A stretch of 49,324 nt of DNA. Origin: Thermoanaerobaculum aquaticum. GTDB taxonomy: Bacteria > Acidobacteriota > UBA4820. Made by a program: the position numbers and the translations under genes. Under the pieces are notes generated by a model that was not told where the DNA came from, made no database searches, and saw only the letters and a program-made list of their open reading frames with translations. The stretch spans positions 1 through 49,324 of the forward strand of contig DYJZ01000004.1 in the NCBI GenBank assembly GCA_020722885.1. Direction: 5' to 3'. The number at the start of each line of letters is the position of its first letter. The first letter of the stretch is position 1. Shown here in pieces: positions 25,739 through 33,275 of the stretch.

Positions 25739-26749
25739 TTACCTTTCAAAGAGGGTTTTCACCTTTTCAAAAACATCATATTCCGTTATTAATCCCATAC
25801 AATTACCGTGAGAGCATAAATCACCCTTGCATTCTTTGAAGATATTATTTTTGTAGACGATCCTGGCAAGAGTTCCATAAGGTTTATTTATAACCGGATT
25901 TGTCGTGCCTATAACTGTTACGGTTTTTATTCCCGAGATTGCAGAAAGGTGCATAAGTCCTGTATCAGCCCCTATAAAGAGAGAGGAATTCAAAATTACA
26001 GCCGCTGTTTTCATCAAGCCAGAGGGTTCTAAAATGGTAAATTTTCTTTCCATTTTTTTTTCAAATTCCTTTTCATCTGGACCATAAGAAAAAACGGATT
26101 TTAGATTCATTTCTTTTTCGAGCAATTCGGCAAGTTTGTTGAACCTGAAAAGGGGCCACCTCTTGAATCTTTGTTTCCTGCTTGCCCCTACAAAAAGAAA
26201 GGCGAAGTTTCCCTTTTGAAGATTGTTTTTTTTCATAAAATCTTCTGCGAAATTTATTGCCTCATCAGAAAGATAGGGGTTAAAAAACTTATCCTGTTTA
26301 GGAGGTGTAATTCCAATCTGTTTTAGGGCAAAATTGTATCTTTCAAACCTCGAAATGAAAGGAGTATCTCCGCAATCAATTTTTTCCTTATAAAAAAGGT
26401 GGGAAAATTCCTTTGAAAATTTCCTCGGATAACCGAATTTTTTCCGGGACTTTGAGAGTGAACAAATAATTGCTGATTTAAAAATTCCGTGTAGATCAAG
26501 AGTCAGATCAAACTTTTCACTTCTGAGTTCTGAAAAAAATTTTTTCAAAGTAAAAGGATTTAAGTTTTTTCTTGGAAAAAGGATAACTCTGTCATAATAG
26601 GGGAACAACCTTGCAGTTTCCAAAAATCTATCCTCTGTTAAAAACACAACTCTTTGTAAATTTTCTTTTAAAGATTTAAGAGCAGGAACCGCTCTTATAA
26701 TATCACCCATAGAGGAAAGACGGATTACAAGAACACTACTTATTCCCAT
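25739..26749 (-). CDS. Family 9 glycosyltransferase (heptosyltransferase-like)
   Basis: A GT-B fold enzyme of the LPS heptosyltransferase family. The N-terminal VLVIRLSSMGDIIRAVPALKSL is the classic start of the family. The donor-binding C-terminal half shows FLFVGASRKQRFKRWPL and IGADTGLMHLSAISGIKTVTVIG. Family members transfer heptose or related sugars to lipid A core, so an outer-membrane glycolipid is implied, though sugar and acceptor are not determined. I prefer the ATG at 26749 over the TTG at 26758. The pepD stop is 14 nt upstream, and tatD starts 1 nt after this stop. Confidence 0.9.
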   Translation of the reverse strand: MGISSVLVIRLSSMGDIIRAVPALKSLKENLQRVVFLTEDRFLETARLFPYYDRVILFPRKNLNPFTLKKFFSELRSEKFDLTLDLHGIFKSAIICSLSKSRKKFGYPRKFSKEFSHLFYKEKIDCGDTPFISRFERYNFALKQIGITPPKQDKFFNPYLSDEAINFAEDFMKKNNLQKGNFAFLFVGASRKQRFKRWPLFRFNKLAELLEKEMNLKSVFSYGPDEKEFEKKMERKFTILEPSGLMKTAAVILNSSLFIGADTGLMHLSAISGIKTVTVIGTTNPVINKPYGTLARIVYKNNIFKECKGDLCSHGNCMGLITEYDVFEKVKTLFER

Positions 26750-26763
26750 AAAGCACAAGGAGA

Positions 26764-28215
26764 CTACTTCTCTTTTGCCAGATCGAGAAGAATCTCCTTA
26801 AGAAATTTGTAGGTCCTATCCACAGAAGAGATTGAAACATACTCATCTGGAGAATGAGCATTTTTAACAGTTGGTCCCAAGGAAATCATATCAAGACCTG
26901 GAAATTTTTCTCCAAACAATCCGCATTCAAGACCTGCGTGAATTGCTTTTGCCATCGGTTCTTTTCCAGATAATTTTTTATAGCTCTTTTTGGCTTGAAG
27001 AAGAAGTTCAGATTTTAAATTTGGAGTCCATCCGTGATATGTTCCTGAACTTGTGGCTTTGGCTCCTGCGAGTTCTCCTAATATTCTTACTCTTTCAACA
27101 GCCCATTCCATTCTTGAGGTAATATTTGACCTCTGGGAAGTAATAATATTAAGTTTCTTCTCTTCAGTTTCTATTATTGCAAAATTTGTTGATGTTTCAA
27201 CAAGACCTGCTATTTCCCTGTCGTAGGAAATGACTCCGTGAGGGATTGAAAAAAGAAGGTTGAGCACTTTTTTCTTTGACTTTTCAGAGAATGGCTTTAG
27301 TTCTGCTTTTTGCAAATCTTTTATTTTTATGGTCACTCCCTCATCAACATTTCTCAATTCAAATTTCATTGTGGAATTCAAGGTTTTTATTATTTTAGAA
27401 ACAGCAGGCAGAGAATGAGCATCCATAAAAATTGCTGCGAATGCTTCTCTCGGAATGGCATTTCTCTTTGAACCACCCTGAAGAGAAGCTATCTGATATT
27501 CAATTCCCTTGTCAGAGAGAGTTTTCAAAACCCTCGCCAGAATCTGGTTTGCGTTTCCTCTTTCTTCGTGGATATCTGCACCAGAATGTCCGCCCCTCAA
27601 ACCTGAAACTTTGATCTGGTAGCATTTACCTTTACTGTCTTCCCTTGAAATATTGAGGGTTAAAACAGTGTCGGTGCCACCTGCACAACCAATATAAATA
27701 GCGCCCTCTTCCTCAGTATCAAGATTGATTAGTTTTTTACCGGTAACAAAGTCTCGAGAAAGGGAATTTGCTCCTTTAAGTCCTCTTTCTTCATCAACTG
27801 TAAATAGTAGTTCGAGAGGACCGTGTTTTGCCTTTTTATCATCGATCAGGGAAAGAGCCATAGAAACACCAATTCCATTGTCTGCTCCAAGTGTTGTGCC
27901 GTCAGCTTTCACAATATCACCCTGAACGATCAGTTTTATTGGATCTTTTGTAAAGTCGTGCTTTGTTCCACTGTTTTTTTCGCAAACCATATCAAGATGC
28001 CCCTGAAGTATTACAACAGGACTTTTTTCAAAACCTTTTGTTGCAGGAACCTGTATGACAACATTGCCAACTTTGTCCTTTTTAAATGGGAGATTGTGAT
28101 TTTTGGCTACATTTGCCACAAACTCTGAAGCTTTTTCCTCCATACCGCTTGGTCTCGGAATCTTTGATAGTTCTTCAAAATAATGCCAGACAAATTCAGG
28201 TTCTTTGTTGATCAT
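26764..28215 (-). CDS. pepD: Aminoacyl-histidine dipeptidase (PepD, M20 family)
   Basis: A cytosolic zinc dipeptidase of the M20 family that cleaves Xaa-His and other dipeptides. The N-terminus (FEELSKIPRPSGMEEKASEF) and VILQGHLDMVCEKN, with the first metal-binding His and Asp, are PepD-specific. TLGADNGIGVSMAL gives the bridging Asp, VDEERGLKGA the catalytic and metal Glu, and HAGLECGLF and SLGPTVKNAHSPDE the C-terminal block. Length 483 is normal. It has the best ribosome site of the region, TAGGAGG six bases before the ATG. Confidence 0.95.
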   Translation of the reverse strand: MINKEPEFVWHYFEELSKIPRPSGMEEKASEFVANVAKNHNLPFKKDKVGNVVIQVPATKGFEKSPVVILQGHLDMVCEKNSGTKHDFTKDPIKLIVQGDIVKADGTTLGADNGIGVSMALSLIDDKKAKHGPLELLFTVDEERGLKGANSLSRDFVTGKKLINLDTEEEGAIYIGCAGGTDTVLTLNISREDSKGKCYQIKVSGLRGGHSGADIHEERGNANQILARVLKTLSDKGIEYQIASLQGGSKRNAIPREAFAAIFMDAHSLPAVSKIIKTLNSTMKFELRNVDEGVTIKIKDLQKAELKPFSEKSKKKVLNLLFSIPHGVISYDREIAGLVETSTNFAIIETEEKKLNIITSQRSNITSRMEWAVERVRILGELAGAKATSSGTYHGWTPNLKSELLLQAKKSYKKLSGKEPMAKAIHAGLECGLFGEKFPGLDMISLGPTVKNAHSPDEYVSISSVDRTYKFLKEILLDLAKEK

Positions 28216-28280
28216 TTTATCCTCCTAAAAAACGGTGAACAATAAAATGGAATTATCCCACAATTTACAATAAAAATAAA

Positions 28281-29087
28281 TTACTGATGGGTTCTTGCCC
28301 ATTTATCTTCTATATCGTCATAGAGTAAAATCTGCTCCCCTGCCGTTTCTTGAAGCGACTTCTTATAAATATCAACAAAATCTGGATGTTGCTCTTTTTG
28401 GATGAAAACGAGAAAGTGTTCATGGGCTTTTTGAAGTTCGTTTTTCTTTAAATAAAGTTGAGCAAGATAAAAATAGATATCGTTTATGGTGTATGGCGAA
28501 TTACTTAAAAAATGTGATGGGCTCTTACTTTCAAGCAACTCTTTTGCCTTTTCCAAAAATTTAAGAGATTCATCGTACTCTTTTTTTTCATAAAGAAGTT
28601 TTCCTTTAAGGTAACAAACAGTTTTTTCTTTGTCAGGGAAATCAATTTTTTGAAGGAGAGAAAGATACTCTTCTGACCCTTTAAAGTCTTTAGTTATTCG
28701 GCAAAGTGAGTTTAGAGCAATTATAAATGAAATTGTATTGGGTGAGAGCTTCTGAGCCATTTTGTATGCTTCAATTGCCTCCTTGAATTTCCAGCCATCC
28801 CAGTATGTCTGTCCGAGAGAAGCCCATCCGTCAACTCTTTCAGGGCCAATCTCCAGAGCTTTTTTGTAGTAAAAAGCCCTTGCCGAGGTTAAATCATTTA
28901 TCTCCTCAGGAAGCTTAGGACAACAGAAAGCACCATTTTTTAGAATGTAAAGGGAGTTGTCATTGTTGACTCGATGTGCACAGAGAACCCTCTTTTTAAA
29001 CTTTTTTTCTTTGTCTCCAAAATCAAAACAACAGCCTGTAAAAAGAAAAAGAAGGGATAAAATTGCCGCAAGTTTCCTTAGTGACAT
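28281..29087 (-). CDS. TPR lipoprotein
   Basis: The N-terminus MSLRKLAAILSLLFLFTGC has a basic start, hydrophobic core and lipobox LFTGC, so the mature protein is probably lipidated at that Cys. Residues about 75-250 hold TPR-like repeats (GWASLGQTYWDGWKFKEAIEAY and YFYLAQLYLKKNELQKAHEH). I moved the start from the track's 29117 to the ATG at 29087, which follows GGAGGTTGTT. The partner is unknown; pepD lies downstream after 65 nt. Its promoter abuts the mobile element at 29128. Confidence 0.85.
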   Translation of the reverse strand: MSLRKLAAILSLLFLFTGCCFDFGDKEKKFKKRVLCAHRVNNDNSLYILKNGAFCCPKLPEEINDLTSARAFYYKKALEIGPERVDGWASLGQTYWDGWKFKEAIEAYKMAQKLSPNTISFIIALNSLCRITKDFKGSEEYLSLLQKIDFPDKEKTVCYLKGKLLYEKKEYDESLKFLEKAKELLESKSPSHFLSNSPYTINDIYFYLAQLYLKKNELQKAHEHFLVFIQKEQHPDFVDIYKKSLQETAGEQILLYDDIEDKWARTHQ

Positions 29088-29105
29088 AACAACCTCCGCA
29101 AAGTA

Positions 29106-29134
29106 ATTATACTCCAAATATTTAATACTGGTAA
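29106..29134 (-). promoter_or_regulatory. Promoter of the TPR lipoprotein, -35 box inside the target duplication
   Basis: On the minus strand TTACCA (29134-29129) and a perfect TATAAT (29111-29106) are 17 bases apart, followed by the GGAGG site and ATG at 29087. The -35 hexamer lies within the 9-bp direct repeat that flanks the mobile element, so the insertion sits immediately upstream of this promoter. Confidence 0.6.
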
Positions 29135-29136
29135 GT

Positions 29137-29746
29137 CACTGCTGTTGAGGATAATTTGAAAGTGGAAACGGAACCATGAAAAATTGAGGGTTCTGGACGA
29201 GGTTTTTGGAGGCTTGAAAACGAGGCTCACTGTTTTTAGGGCTGTATATGTCATTATGCTCTCCAATTAGTTCTCAAAAAGGCTCGGCTGATAGGTTTCG
29301 GGTTCAATGGGTGGTGTTTAAAAAAAAACCTGTCGAACAATTTCCATAAATCCCCTGTCAAAGCTATATGATAATTTCCTCTCTTAAACTAATTAGAAAT
29401 GTTCTTTAAAATGGCAGTGGAAAAACCGCAAAAAGATTAAATAATTTTTGCAAACCTCCATTGAACCACCCCTTTAAGGCTTTCCGTTTCGGCTTTGTGA
29501 GAGAGGAAGATTGCTTCGGGGGGCTTTCCTTCGAAGGAGCGCTTGCAATGACTGCATTGTTTTTTAAAGAGGGAGATTGCTTCGTAAGAGAAGGCTTCAA
29601 AGGGGCACTCGCAATGACAATTTTAGAGAGGGGCTCGCAATGACACGGTTAGTGAGCACTCGCAACGGAGTGTTTCTCAATAGTCTTGACATTTTTCTTC
29701 TTGACTTCTTAGATGGTTCTGTCAAAATTTATTTTGGACATATGTG
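29137..29746. mobile_element. Intact 610-bp MITE-like insertion with 9-bp target duplication
   Basis: The perfect direct repeat CTGGTAAGT lies at 29128-29136 and 29747-29755. The enclosed DNA is the element: its left half (29137-29462) is the reverse complement of copy A1 (1-307) and its right half (29600-29746) of copy B1 (8687-8840). Homology with those copies stops exactly at the two duplication boundaries. The ends, read inward, are CACTGCTGTTGAGG and CACATATGTCCAAAA: imperfect inverted repeats sharing CAC, TGT and ATAA positions. There is no transposase ORF; short track ORFs here are artefacts. It must move in trans, if at all. It holds two ATTGCGA/GAAGCAAT palindromic units. Confidence 0.8.
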
Positions 29747-29843
29747 CTGGTAAGTGTATTAAAACAAATCGGAAAATGGTTTTCAGTAACTTCATTAAAT
29801 TACCTTATTCCAGAAAATTTCAGATAATATATTCAAACGAGAT

Positions 29844-29872
29844 TTGCCTTTTTATCTCTCTTGGCTTAAAAT
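29844..29872 (+). promoter_or_regulatory. Candidate sigma-70 promoter for the aminotransferase gene
   Basis: TTGCCT and TAAAAT are separated by 17 bases, about 70 nt before the ATG at 29941. It lies outside the mobile element, in the 195-nt gap that follows it. Confidence 0.5.
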
Positions 29873-29940
29873 GAACTCTATGCGTCTTTGTGTCTAAATA
29901 ATGAAATATTGAAGGAAAGGTTTTTTTGAGGGGTACAAAA

Positions 29941-31128
29941 ATGTTATCAGAAAGAGTTAGTAAAATTGGGGTATCCCCCACTTTAAAAATTAGTGCAAAA
30001 GCTCAGGAGTTGAAGAAAAAGGGCGTTGACATCATTGATTTTTCAGTAGGGGAGCCTGATTTCCCAACACCCGAGCCCATAAAGAAAGCGGGAATAAAGG
30101 CAATAGAGGAAAATTTTACAAAATATGTGGCAAATGATGGAATTGCAGAACTTAAAAAAGCAATCATTGAAAAACTTGAAAAAGAGAACAATGTTAAATA
30201 CAAAGAAAAAGAAATAATAGTTTCTCCCGGAGCCAAAAATTGCCTTTTCAATGTTGCTCTTGCTCTTTTTCAGGAGGGAGATGAGGTAATAATTCCTACG
30301 CCGTGCTGGGTTTCTTATCCTGATCAGGTTAAAATAGCAGGGGCGAAACCAGTTTTTGTAAAAACAAAAGAAAAAAATGATTTTAAAATGGGAATAAGCG
30401 ATTTAGCAAATTCTATAACGAATAAAACAAAAGCGCTTATTCTGAACTACCCGTGCAACCCAACAGGCGCAGTCTATTCGAGAGAGGAACTTGAGGAAAT
30501 AGCATCGCTCTGTTTGAAAAAAAATATCTGGGTCATTTCTGATGAGATATATGAAAAACTAATTTATGATGGAGAAAAATTTACATCATTTTCTTCTCTT
30601 AATGAGGATATCAGGTCGAAAACTGTTTTGATAAATGGATTTTCTAAGGCGTTTTCTATGACAGGGTGGAGGCTCGGTTATGCTGCAGGTCCTGAGGAAA
30701 TAATTTCTGCCTGTTCCAGAATCCAATCACATAGCACATCCAATGCCACTTCTTTTGTTCAGAAAGCAGCTGTTACAGCGCTCAAATCGTGCTTTAAAGA
30801 AGTTGAAATAATGAGGAGTGAATTTGAAAAAAGAAAGAATTTTGTTGTCGAAAGGTTGAGGAAGATTAACGGTGTGTCGGTTTCTAATCCAGGAGGTGCT
30901 TTTTATGTTATGCCCAACATTGAAAAATTTCTATCTAAAAAATATAACGGTGAAATGGTAAAAGATACTTATGGCATTTCATATTATCTCTTGAATGAAG
31001 CAAATGTTGCTGTTGTTCCTGGCGAGGCTTTTTTTGCACCTTCCCACATCAGAATTTCCTTTGCAACTTCAATGAAGAATCTTGAGGAGGGTCTTGAAAG
31101 GATGGATAAGGCTCTCCAGAAACTTTGA
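29941..31128 (+). CDS. Aspartate aminotransferase-like class I PLP enzyme
   Basis: A fold-type I aminotransferase of the aspartate/aromatic subgroup Igamma. Visible are VDIIDFSVGEPDFPTPEP, NYPCNPTGAVYSREELEEI, the PLP-contacting SDEIYEKLIYDG, the Schiff-base lysine in NGFSKAFSMTGWRLGY, and an Arg near the C-terminus (SHIRISFATS) that binds the substrate carboxylate. Length (395 residues) is typical. The ATG at 29941 follows TTGAGGGGT at good spacing; the TTG at 29926 is upstream of that site. Substrate could be aspartate, or a related amino acid. It is monocistronic, with the mobile element upstream. Confidence 0.93.
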   Translation: MLSERVSKIGVSPTLKISAKAQELKKKGVDIIDFSVGEPDFPTPEPIKKAGIKAIEENFTKYVANDGIAELKKAIIEKLEKENNVKYKEKEIIVSPGAKNCLFNVALALFQEGDEVIIPTPCWVSYPDQVKIAGAKPVFVKTKEKNDFKMGISDLANSITNKTKALILNYPCNPTGAVYSREELEEIASLCLKKNIWVISDEIYEKLIYDGEKFTSFSSLNEDIRSKTVLINGFSKAFSMTGWRLGYAAGPEEIISACSRIQSHSTSNATSFVQKAAVTALKSCFKEVEIMRSEFEKRKNFVVERLRKINGVSVSNPGGAFYVMPNIEKFLSKKYNGEMVKDTYGISYYLLNEANVAVVPGEAFFAPSHIRISFATSMKNLEEGLERMDKALQKL

Positions 31129-31233
31129 AGATATTAGTTTCAGGGAAAATGTTAAAAAGCCAATATGGTATAGAACAAACAAGGATTTTACAAATATATT
31201 TAAATTCGTAAAGGGGGTCATAAGGAGCTTCTT

Positions 31234-31354
31234 ACCGATTTGACATCAACGGTAGGCAAATCAATTTCGACCGTAGGCTGGGATACATATCACAGCCTAA
31301 GCGAGGATAGGTATCTTCGGCTACGGATTCTTAAACGACGGATGTCAAATTGGT
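31234..31354. repeat. 121-bp palindromic element with 14-bp inverted ends and internal hairpins
   Basis: ACCGATTTGACATC (31234-31247) pairs with GATGTCAAATTGGT (31341-31354): 14 pairs, one of them G-T. Inside, TAGGCTG-GATA pairs with TATC-CAGCCTA (31274-31299), and CCGTAG (31271-31276) can instead pair with CTACGG (31321-31326), continuing into GGATAC/GTATCT. The region lies in the convergent gap between the aminotransferase and the transglycosylase. It may be a small non-autonomous repeat, a structured RNA, or a two-way transcription end. I see no second copy in the window and no T-run. Confidence 0.6.
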
Positions 31355-31379
31355 TTGAATTGCGACTCTCTGGCTAAAT

Positions 31380-32006
31380 TTATAGAGTAGGATAAATTGT
31401 TAAAATCTTTGCCACATAGTTTCTAGTTTCTGCTATATCAGGAAGACCTTCCGCATCTTTGACCCTTTTGAGCCCTGCGTTGTAGGCTGCAAGTGCGAGG
31501 CCAAGGTCTCCACAACATTCATCAATCAAATGCTTCAAATATTTAACCCCTGCAGAAATATTCTCGTATGGATCAAAGACATTTTTGACCTTGTAATCTT
31601 TCTCAACAGAAGGCATCAATTGCATAAGCCCTTTTGCCCCTTTAGGGGAAATGGCTCCGGGATTGAAATTGGATTCAACTTTGATGACTGCAGCAACGAG
31701 TTTAACATCAAGACCCTCCTTCTGGCATACCTTTGCGATTATTTCTCTGTAAGGAATTTCAGCTGGAAGGCTTTTTTCTGGCTCTTTCTCGCTGGGAGGG
31801 GGAATGTAGCCTGAGTAACTTTTCACTATTTGGTCTTTTGGACATCCCATTTTATTCCCGCCGGGAAGATAAAGAGTGACAAAATCATCGTTAAACTCTA
31901 TCTTCTCAGCCACAATGGTTTTTTCGGAAGCAAAAACGACAAGTTCCATTGAAAAAGTCGAGAAAGATAAAACAAATAAGAAGCCAAGAAGGATCATTTT
32001 TTTCAT
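31380..32006 (-). CDS. Lytic transglycosylase (SLT domain)
   Basis: The product starts with a signal-like segment (MILLGFLFVLSFSTFSMELVV) and ends in an SLT lysozyme-like domain (residues about 85-205). Catalytic Glu111 is in VIKVESNFNPGA, followed by SPKGAKGLMQLMPS, ENISAGVKYL and ALAAYNAG, the four family blocks. It should cleave peptidoglycan to 1,6-anhydro-muropeptides in the periplasm. A short N-terminal segment after the signal (EKIEFNDDFVTLYLPGG) resembles a small beta-domain. Its ATG shares a base with the upstream stop (TAATG), so it is coupled to the unknown gene. Confidence 0.93.
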   Translation of the reverse strand: MKKMILLGFLFVLSFSTFSMELVVFASEKTIVAEKIEFNDDFVTLYLPGGNKMGCPKDQIVKSYSGYIPPPSEKEPEKSLPAEIPYREIIAKVCQKEGLDVKLVAAVIKVESNFNPGAISPKGAKGLMQLMPSVEKDYKVKNVFDPYENISAGVKYLKHLIDECCGDLGLALAAYNAGLKRVKDAEGLPDIAETRNYVAKILTIYPTL

Positions 32007-32815
32007 TACATTAAATCTGCAAGAGTTCCAAAAAACCTATCAGAACCACCCTTGGCGGTCACAATGTACATTTTGTCAATAAGAAGATTTGGAACATCTT
32101 CCGGCTCGATGTTTTTGTAAATTAAAGAAATCGTGCCAGACATAGCCCTTTCCTTCTGAAGAAAAGTTATAAGTGTCCTCGCAATTTTGTAATTTATTTT
32201 CCTTGTTTGTTCTTTTGATGAGGCGGTGTTCTTGCCGGTCAACTTTCCAAGTGCGCTTAACCAGAACGAAGGTTTCTTGGGGGGAACCCCATTGTACTTT
32301 TCAAAGAGCGAGGAAAACTTTTTTTGGTTTCCCGGTGGAACATACTCCAAAACGGCAAGCGAGGGTGAAGCTGGATCTGAAGTCAAATAGAGAGCGGTAT
32401 AAATTCCAGGTTTATCCCACTTAATTGATAAGTCAATTGGCTCAACGGCTGAGCCGTGGACAGCCCCATACCTCGGGTCTATTCTGAATAAGACATTTTC
32501 CTTGATTGACAAAAGAGCATCCTTAAGTCTCTTTGAGAAAGGAATTATAGCTCTGCTTGCCTCTGAACTTGAAGAGACAATAATAAAGGTTTCAAGAGTA
32601 TCACTCAAAGTTTCCAATTCGTCAAGGCAATAAATCGAAATATGGACAGGTGAATTTAGCCCGTCGCCTGCCCAGAGACACTCAAGTTTGAATTCCTTAA
32701 GAAAGGAGGCTCTCGGAAGATAGCCCTTTCTAACATCTCTTTCGTGCTGATTCAATATCACAAGAAAATCATCGAGCGGAAAGTTGTCAATTCTTAAAGT
32801 TGAACCTTCTGCCAA
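32006..32815 (-). CDS. Unknown protein, translationally coupled to the transglycosylase
   Basis: I do not recognise this family. It is 269 residues, without signal peptide or membrane helix. The N-terminus (STLRIDNFPLDDFLVILNQHERD) and a long mixed alpha/beta body rich in short hydrophobic strands (VHISIYCLDEL, YTALYLTSDPA) are visible, ending in VPNLLIDKMYIVTAKGG. The start is TTG at 32815, seven bases after TGGAGG, a strong ribosome site. It sits between tsaE and the lytic transglycosylase, all leftward, with a TAATG junction to the latter. An envelope role is possible from context only. Confidence 0.75.
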   Translation of the reverse strand: MAEGSTLRIDNFPLDDFLVILNQHERDVRKGYLPRASFLKEFKLECLWAGDGLNSPVHISIYCLDELETLSDTLETFIIVSSSSEASRAIIPFSKRLKDALLSIKENVLFRIDPRYGAVHGSAVEPIDLSIKWDKPGIYTALYLTSDPASPSLAVLEYVPPGNQKKFSSLFEKYNGVPPKKPSFWLSALGKLTGKNTASSKEQTRKINYKIARTLITFLQKERAMSGTISLIYKNIEPEDVPNLLIDKMYIVTAKGGSDRFFGTLADLM

Positions 32816-32843
32816 TCAAAAACCTCCAGATTTACAATATGAA

Positions 32844-33275
32844 CTAAATGTTCAAATTTGTCAAATAAGCACTTCTTCTTCCCTTATTAAAACAAAAATT
32901 GATTTTTAATGTTTCTCTTCCACAGTTTTCGAATATTTTTTTCCCTGCCTCAGGCCATTCAACAATAACGAGAGATTGCTCGCTTAAAATCTCTTCAAGC
33001 CCGAGTTCTTTTAGTTCGCTCTCTTTTTCTATTCTGTAAAGGTCTATGTGATAAACACTTTTGCCGTGATGTAGATATTCCTGCACTATGGTGAAAGAGG
33101 GGCTTTTTACTGTATCTTCAGGAAAACCGAGAGCCATTATCAAATATCTTGTAAAAGTAGTTTTTCCGCTCCCCAGATCCCCGGAAAGCAGAATTAGCTC
33201 GTTGCATTTAATTTTTTTTGCAATTCTGCTGGCTAACTTTTTTGTATCGTTGAGTGTTTTAAGCTCTATAACCAT
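32844..33275 (-). CDS. tsaE: tRNA threonylcarbamoyladenosine biosynthesis ATPase TsaE
   Basis: TsaE is the ATPase of the TsaB-TsaD-TsaE complex that makes t6A37 in ANN-decoding tRNAs. The Walker A motif SGDLGSGKTTF, then KSPSFTIVQEY, VYHIDLYRI and VIVEWPEAG (Walker B region) appear in the family order. Length 143 is normal. It overlaps the end of nnr by 17 nt, a frequent pairing in bacteria. TsaB and TsaD are not in the window. Confidence 0.96.
   Translation of the reverse strand: MVIELKTLNDTKKLASRIAKKIKCNELILLSGDLGSGKTTFTRYLIMALGFPEDTVKSPSFTIVQEYLHHGKSVYHIDLYRIEKESELKELGLEEILSEQSLVIVEWPEAGKKIFENCGRETLKINFCFNKGRRSAYLTNLNI

Noticed and set aside
29406-29643. ORFs of 64 and 60 residues on both strands
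   Set aside because: Both are translations of the mobile element; low-complexity, no ribosome site, not conserved between copies.
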